Source: Sinotaia quadrata (taxonomy: Eukaryota; Mollusca; Gastropoda; Architaenioglossa; Viviparidae). Taken from it: 64,000 nucleotides of DNA. Under the pieces are notes generated by a model. The model was given only the letters and a program-made list of their open reading frames with translations, was not told where the DNA came from and did not search any database. The stretch lies in the NCBI GenBank assembly GCA_028829895.1, contig CM054178.1:107472558-107536557 (forward strand), read 5' to 3'. The position numbers and the translations under genes were made by a program. Below are positions 49,601-58,600 of this stretch, piece by piece. The first letter of the stretch is position 1, and each line of letters opens with the position of its first letter.

Positions 49601-52600
49601 TTCTGGGGGTTGGAATAGTCCACTCATCTTTGCTGCTTCTATCAGTGGATCATCTTTGTTGTTATTCCATATGTAGTCCACAAGGCCAATGACTTCTCCT
49701 TCAATGACATGTTTGATTTTCTTGAGACCTCAGCCTCCCATTTTTCGAGATACATAAAGCCTGTCTAATCTGCTTTGGGGTGTAAGGCTTTATGTATTGT
49801 GAGTAGTTTTCTTGTTTTTTTTAATGAACTGGACAGAAAAACAAGAAAAAATTATTATTATTATTATTATTATTCGGCCTCATTCCACGACTTCTGTTTG
49901 ACTGTCGGTTGTGATCCAAGGTCTCGGAATCTTACCAAGATTCTGGGAGATCCAAGGTTTTACGGAGGATGTGGGTATTCTCTTTTTGTTGGGTGGCTTT
50001 GATAGTAAGAGACCATGAGTTGTATGTTTTCCTCTCTGGTTCATTTCCTCCGAGTTTTTGCTTGCGTTTCAGTAGCCCATTTTTCACTAGAACACCCCGA
50101 AACATCAGTTCCTAGCGCAGACCTTGTTAACCCGGGCGAAGTCTGATCCGGTATGGAATCAAAGTTTGTTTTCTCCATCATGAATGGGATGGGGAAACGT
50201 GTATTTTGGAGGGAGCCGCTTTTTCCTCCCTCGATAGTCCAGAGATGGGATTTGAAGCTGTCACCCATCCATGTTTGTCGACACAGTTCAGGCTGCTTAA
50301 CTTGCTGGGTGAGGTTTTTCTCTTCTTCTTCTTCTTCTTCTTCTTCTTATAAATCTGTGTTTTTTAATTTAAGTTATTTGAAAAATAAAATGATCCTCTG
50401 AAAATCATACATCATAAGTAAAACACACACAAATACCCAGCCATACACAGCAAGAGCCAGTAAAAATGGACTTTACCCGTAGTTTCTCGTTACTCCTCAG
50501 ATTACGTGCGCCACGATTGGTAGTAAAACTTCCACTTGGAACAGGATATTCTATGTTCTCGATGACTGAGCCGTACATACGTATGATCTTGGGACACGCT
50601 GCACCTAGATCTTCCTTCATGCGGACTAACAGACGACAATGACCCAAACATCATTCTAACATTTGATCACATAGGTTATTAGATAAATTTAATAAATCAT
50701 TTGTATGGAAAACTATAACATCATAATATAACCGATTATATTTCCTATGAATGTAAAACATCGGAAGAAAATAAAATATATGTTTGACGTTACATGCTAT
50801 TCACAAATGTCCACACAATCGATATTGTCGAAAGGAATATACATGTGATTCTAATTAGAGTAAGTGAATATTGTTAGACTATATTCTTAAAATATATTTA
50901 AAATAAAATACTTTAAAATTTGAAATGAAGAAACTAATATTTTAAAAAGACATTAAACGTATATTTGATTTTATAAAATACATAAAACCATTTAATTTTT
51001 TGCATCAGTTGACAGCGAAATAAAATAATAATGTTCATTGGTAAATTACTCGTTTCCAGTGTGACTCCAGAAAATAAAATGAAATTTTAAAATTAAAATT
51101 AAAAAGCAGCGTACGTTTACCTGCGACAAGGTCGATACATTTGTTGGAAGGTCCGCAGTATAGCACGATTGTCTTCCCTTTGCCCTCCTTCTCCAGCTCA
51201 CGGTTGATCTTGCAGAAGTGGTAAACAAGCTTGATAGCCGTGTTAGTTTTGCCCGTACCTGATCAAAAGTATAACAGGACTCATTGATGTAGAATTTTTT
51301 GTAGATACTGAGCATTTTTCGCTTTGTGACACCACTGATTCAGAGAGCAAAGTGTATTTGCGTTGTGACACCATTGATTCAGTGAGCAAAGTGTATTTGC
51401 GTTGTGACACCATTGATTCAGTGAGCAAAGTGTATTTGCGTTGTGACACCATTGATTCAGTGAGCAAAGTGTATTTGCGTTGTGACACCATTGATTCAGT
51501 GAGCAAAGTGTATTTGCGTTGTGACACCATTGATTCAGTGAGCAAAGTGTATTTGCGTTGTGACACCATTGATTCAGTGAGCAAAGTGTATTTGCGTTGT
51601 GACACCAGAACAAAGTGTATCGCGTTGCTACACCACTACAGTTTTAAAAATCCTCTACATATTTCCATTTGATCTATAATTTTAAAAGCTAATGAAAAGA
51701 ATTTCACTAAAAAAGTAATGCATTTGTCATCATCTGAACATGGTCGAAATGAAGATAATTTGACTTCTTATAATGAATCTACAAAATTAATTAATGGTTG
51801 ACCTAGTAAGGCTGTGATACGCATTACACCCACATGTCATTGCCCAATATGCTGTTAACCAATTTGCTATTAAGATATTATTTTATGTCAAACATTGGAA
51901 CCTCTAAATAATTACATTTAAGTGTTGACCTTGTGTCTCTGATTAGTAAGTCATACGGTGGCTCGTTTGTGACCCCCACACCCAGAGGAATTTACTATCT
52001 GTCTCATACAAGAACAATACACAACATGCATAACAATTTGAATTTTAAGTGAGGATGATAACGAATTGAGCACAAAGTGAATGAAAAAATAATACAGATT
52101 TATAAAATAAAGAAAAGGGAATTATTTATTGTTGCAACAATTTAGCATTGTAACATTATTAGTCTATTCCAGGGCATTAGCCTACACCTTATCTAGATCG
52201 GGGAATTTTCAGCGCCCAATACTAATTAATTCCTAATGAGTTCTCCTCTCTTTCTCCCACAGTGTTCTTGTTCCATAAATAGCGATATGATAAGAATAAT
52301 ACGTTTCTGTTAACCCTTGAATACCTATTAATGAAAGATCACACCTTCTCACTGTTAATCTAGGTTAGCTTAGCTTTGCATGGACCTTCAGTCCCAATGG
52401 TGTTTCTTGTGACCACGAGCTCACAAAGCGTCGTCTGTTATGCCCACTGATTGCTGAAATGATATCATGCATTAAGTTTATGTCTCCGGAAATGACACAA
52501 CTTTACTGATACTTAAACTGCAAACATTTGAGTTAAAATCTTCAAAGTCTTTTCTGCGAAAGGGAACACACAATTCTGTTTTGAAGACTTAAAATTTTCC

Positions 52601-55600
52601 TTCCTAAGCATTTGCTCTTTATTCTCATATCTGATTTTCACACATATTTAAGATTTTTTCCATTTCTTCATTGGACTATTCTCATTCTGTAGGTAGCTCG
52701 GATCTGTAGACAGTGATTAAAGATTCGTCTTGTTGACGTTGAATTCTATCACGTGACTCGTACGCCATTTGTTTCCCTGTCTTTCCTACCTGTTAAATAT
52801 CCATATTTCTCGCCTTTATTCATACGGTGGTGGCCTGCACTAAAGTTGCTTACTAGAAGGTTATAACCACTCCCTACTCCTATTGAAAGAAAACACTAAG
52901 TATTAATGAGGGGTCTGGTTTGGTCTGTTTACCACTTAGGGGACTCCTGCTGACAACTTCTAAAGACTTCCTTTCACCTCTGCTTAACCATCGTCATAAC
53001 TGTCATAAAAGTCCGAAACTAGGGCTTCAATACGGAAGTGTGTGTTTTGTTCGTTTAACATAACTATGTTTGGGCATAAATGAGTTAAAATTAAAATTTA
53101 TTTTATGTCAAAGAAATAAATAATTAACGTCTCATCCAAGACTGACATTTATTGTTCTTAATAGTTAAATCATGCCTCTAACTCTGTTTCTAAAATATGA
53201 TTTTACTCATTGGTATGCCTATATTATAGATCCTAACATTTTGCAGCTAAACCTTATTCTGCAATTTTGAATTCAGATTTCAGTGTAATTTCTCACAAAC
53301 TCTTGAGGGCTTTCTTCTAGGAGTTGCATTGGTCTACTTTGGGGTTATCATATCTTCATTCCTATTATCAGAGTTCCAATCTATTAGATGACTACATATA
53401 ATCTCCAATAAATAAATAGCTATAAATGGCTCATGCTATCTTGCTTGGTGCACATCAACACTAAACTTGCAATTCATGAATTCAAATATTTATTCAATAA
53501 CGAGCTTTGACATATAATGACTTGACTTTAAACTCTGCAAGAATTAAATTGAAACAGTTTGCAATTATGATAGAAAACAAATAAGGTTACAAATATCTTA
53601 AAATTTACAAGCTTGCAACTATAAAAGGCCTACCGGGTGGCCCCTGAATAAGAGAGAGGCTTTGGGTAAGCGCCATTGTTATCGCACGTTTTTGAGATTC
53701 ATTATTTGGATGAAGCTTTTGTATTTCCGGAGTCTCTTCTTGTTTTGCAGCATTTTTACCACGTTCGAAGCGATTGGAATCTATTTAGAAGAAAAACAGT
53801 AAACGGCAGCATTCTTTAAATACCTTAGAACACATTAGCGTTCATACACACACGCACGCACACACAAGCACTCCACACAAATATTTCACACATTGTTACA
53901 GCCACATGCATATTTAGTCACAACTTATAAAAAAATATTCCCTAAACACATACACGCATTATTTTAATACCTTTAAACTTTAGTAGTTTTCTTCAGTATG
54001 TGATGAGAAAATGATTTTACCGCGGTTTTCCCTGTTACTGTTATTGGGCATTGCTTGCATGTTGACAAAAACACAATTAGCAAGATTGTTCCCCCCCCCA
54101 CTCTTAGAGGAGTATACATAATGACCTGATGCGTATCATGGAAACATATGCTTTGATCTGAATTTTAATTATACTTGTGAAAATAAATCAGGAATCAATT
54201 TTAAAAAGTAAAATTTAGCAAGGAAGCAAACAAACAAATTCGGTACAATTTAAAAAGAACGAGTTCGAAAGGTAATCTTTTTAATGTCAGAGGATTAAGC
54301 TGCTAGACACTGTCATTTCGCTCTGTTATGTGGAAGTGCGATTTTGTTTAACATATAAAAAGAAATACCAAGCAGAGGAGTTTTCCTGCTGTAAGCAATT
54401 GCCCGAGCAAGCGCACAACCGTTGTTCTCCAGATAGAGCAGGGTCACTTGGGCACGTCTGAAAACGTTAGACTTTCATTACTAATCTCTTTCGAAACGTT
54501 GAAAACGAAAATAATATATTACGGATGATAAAGTCGTTAGTAGAGATTATGTGTGTGTGTGTTTGTGTGTGTGAGAGAAAGAACATAAATAGATAAGGAG
54601 ACGGTCTCAAATATATATACAATCTCTTGTAATGATAGTCGGAGAGAGAGGGGCAGATAGACAGAGTCAGAAAGAGTGTGACTGAATGAACTGAAAGATA
54701 GGTAGAGAGATAAAAATAATTAACTGAAGTTGATAGATTACTTCAATAGCTATTTCAGGACGATCGTACATAGCATTAGTAACACTGAAAGAAAGTACAA
54801 TAATATTTACACACACTTACCTTTCCACTTCAGATTTAGGTAAAATTTCTATAGTCACACAGTCTCCTTTCTCTGACATAAGTTGTGGTGGTGGCTGTGG
54901 GCTTTTGTCGCTGAGGACGAAAAGAACACTCAGTAAGCCATCGCCATTATTGTGTTTGTTTTCGTGCTTGACGCTCATGACACTTGCGTGGCCCACCCAT
55001 ATGCAATCATCGTCAAATGGAACTTGAGACTGCTTAGGATTCAAAGACTTGACACCTTTGCTTTTTGCATGATGGCGAATACAGAGATAACTCAGAGAAA
55101 CTGGATAGCTGTCCTTTGAACGCTTCAAGGTGTCTTTCACGGAGAAATGGGTAAAGTCAATGCAATGTTTGAAGCAAAAATGAGAAGATATATTAAAAGT
55201 TCCCGTATAAAAGTGATGATCACAGGATTGGCTGGAACTCTGCCGCTGCATAACAACCTGAACATTTTCTACGAGTACATAGTTACCTCTACTTCCAGCT
55301 TCGTTAACAGCTTCTGTTTCCAGCAGTGGAATCCAGGCTTTTAAATAATCGTTGTAACAAGTGAATCTTTGTTGGCGAGTGGCTCGCGATGCAAAATGAT
55401 AGAAAGCGGACACTGGGTCTGTCACGTGCTTCAAGCACACATACACATTGCGTGCCGTTTGCAACATTTGTACACGAGGCTTCAGTAAGCCTTTATTTGC
55501 TTCTGACGTCATTAATACTTTAAGCACTTGCCCAGGAGAAAAATTCAGGCGGAAGGCATAATGACGACAATGGAGGCTACCGTCCATTTTATCGGAATAT

Positions 55601-58600
55601 ACATATTCTATCTTTGACTTATCTTTGTCTATTGGTGTGGGTATGTTTCTCATCTGGTCACTATTCGGTTCCTTCAGTACGTGCAGAATCTCTAACCAAT
55701 CATGAACTTTTACTAAGACGCTCTGAAGGTGGGCATTGATGTCAACAGTATACGTTTCGTTTTCTGTCACAATATTATTTTTGGTGTAAGGCTTCGAAAG
55801 GGTCTTTTTATATTCACCTTTGCCAACTTTGAAAACTCGTGTTTTCCACGTTACGGACACATTATCCCTTTTTAACATGGTGTCAGTTTTCAGATCAGTT
55901 ATTGAGCTGACACCCATTGCTCTAAAATAAAGGTGTTGCTTCCGATCAGATTTTGCCAAAAGAGATGGTACCCTGACGGTTACCTTGTTCTTCGACACCC
56001 GATCCACATAGGTTGAGAACACCAGAGTTTGTCTGTTAAGTCGGACTGCAGTTTTCAATGAAAGACAACTGCGTTTGAAAGCCTTGTGTGTAGCTGTGAT
56101 GCTATTGATATGAGCACAAAGTTCAGTGACATCATCAGTTGTAAAGTGTGGACTCTTCCCCTCTAGGTCAGCATGTAACAAGCGATGCACATAGATGTCG
56201 CCATACCGTCTAAGTGGCGAAGTGAAATGTGCGTAGATTGGCTGATTTAGGCCAAAGTGAAAGTGGTCGGATTGTTTAAGATTCCAGGAACATTTGTACA
56301 CAGCAGTCTCCATGAGTTCCATCCAGTGTTTATTGGCAATGTACTGAAGAGGATGAAGAGCATCTTGAAAGACAAGCTGACGAGCTTTTACAAAGTTTTT
56401 CAGTTTCAGAGCTTTATGCAGCCTTTCCCAGACAGCTGCTTGGAGAATCACTGGCTGGCTTTGTATCTCTACCGATGATTTTCGATTTATGTTGTCCTCA
56501 GAAATAACACATTCCGAACTGATCTTCTTTCCTTGTAATTGCATTACGAGATCACCAACGACCCCCTCTTTTTCCTTCCACTGCATCAATTTCTCTTGAG
56601 CAGGCGATTCCTGACAACGGAGAATCATGAGTCTTGGAAACTTTGACCTCAGGCGTTTGGCGATATAAGCGTTAGTCAGAATCATGAATTCTTCCACCAA
56701 GGTGTGAGCCTTTATGTTATTGTGATCTTCATCAAGATCATACAGACGTGGATCTTCAAATGGCACTAAAAATGGGGACGTTTCCTTTCGAGCTTTATAC
56801 AGCCTTGCAGCAATCTTGTACAGATGTCGAATGTCTTCACACAATGGATTGCTTGTTCCATTCAGCGGATCTCCTATAATATCTTGGACTTCACTGAATG
56901 CAAATTTCTGTTTAGACATTATGATTGTTTTGTATACATATGGCTCAACGTCTTCTATCAAATTGTAATTCATGTCGAATGTGAAAAAAATGGAGAGAGC
57001 TAGGCGTTTTTTGTTTGGGAGAAGACTACACACGTCTTGGTTAAGAGGCTCTGGGAACATTGTGTGTGGCTTATGATCTGGTATATAGTATGTGACACCT
57101 CTTTTTCGGGCTTCCTGATCAACAGCCGTCCCCCTATCCACCCACTCTGCTACATCCGCAACATGAACTCCTACGACAAAACGATCAGTTTTCTTCCAAA
57201 TGTTGAATGCGTCATCCAAGTCTGTAGCTGTCGGAGAGTCAATGGTAAAAATTTCTGCTTTAATCAAGTCTTTCCTATTATCTACATGTAAAATAGACTT
57301 TGCTTCTTCTAAAATAGATTTTGTATGATTGACAACATCCCTAGGATATTTTCCGGGCAGGTTGTAACGCATACGAAGCACCAGTAGTCCACCATCATAG
57401 CTCTTTCCGACAGTATACGCTTCCAGCACTGCACCCAGTGGGTATATGTTATGCAGTCTCCATGTCAAGAGAATTACTCTGAAGACATACTGCTCTCGCC
57501 TATCTAACTTGACGTTTATAAAGCTTTTGAAGACCACCTCTCCATCAGAAGAAATTTTCTTTACTTCTATTTTTTGTTTTGTCATGGCATGATACATTTT
57601 CTTGACCTTCTCATTTAAAACGTGGATTTTGGGGACTGTTTTACACAACGGTTTCATAAGATGACCTTCATTTTCGTCCATGCAACATAGCAATATCGGG
57701 TGTTCGTTGTCAGTATATCGTACCCGTTGCAGCAAACCCACAACTTCCCCATGTGCTGAAATTGTGTTATCTTGTTGAGACATTTTCACCGCACAATAAT
57801 TATCCAGTTGATTTTCTGGATTTTCTAGAATCTCAACCACGACTTCGTCATCATTATAGGTTTGACCACACTTCGAGCGACCATTAATGAGTATTTCAGA
57901 GAATGGACAATCTTTATCAAGCACTTTAGCAATGGATCGGTGTGCTGTCTCTATCTGAAGCCTGCAACGCTTGTACTTGCACGGATGTTTATTCAAAAGA
58001 TCGTGGAGATGCTCAGGGTCCTTGATAATATCCTTGTAAAAACCTTTCCAGGTGCGTGGTGTACTGTCGTTGAAATTGTCGAAGTTTATTTCTGATACGT
58101 TAGCATCAGGTGTCTTATGCACAAAATGATCCTCACTTTGTTCAAACCACGTTTTCTCACCTTCAGTAAGTTCCATATACTCATCGTTTGTAAAGTCTTT
58201 GATCTCACACTGTTCTTTCTCGAAGTAGGGAATAAATGCTTCGTATACATTCTCAACTTCAAAATCATCTTCATCACTGTCACTCTCAGACTCAGATAAA
58301 ACTGGAGGACTGTCACATGCAGGTACTTGTCTCTGAAGTGTTGTCCAGGAAGGACGTATAGCATTTCTGTCTTCATCAGTCATAGACTGATTAGTTCGTT
58401 GACTTTGTGGCACTAATTCCGAGGTCTCAAATGTAGGGCAATTCCTCAGATATATGTTGTTGGATACAGAGCACTGAGACAGTGAACTTTTCAATCGACA
58501 ATGTTTTAGTTTTCGTCCTGGAAAAGAATTTGTTTAAAACTGTAGTAACAAATGATTATTAGTATTAAAACTATCAACACTGCTATAAATTTAAGAATTT

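Noticed and set aside
51243..51672. Three 106-120 codon ORFs with a 13-residue repeat
   Set aside because: A 39-bp tandem array keeps frames open in several registers; no transcript logic or splice sites support them.
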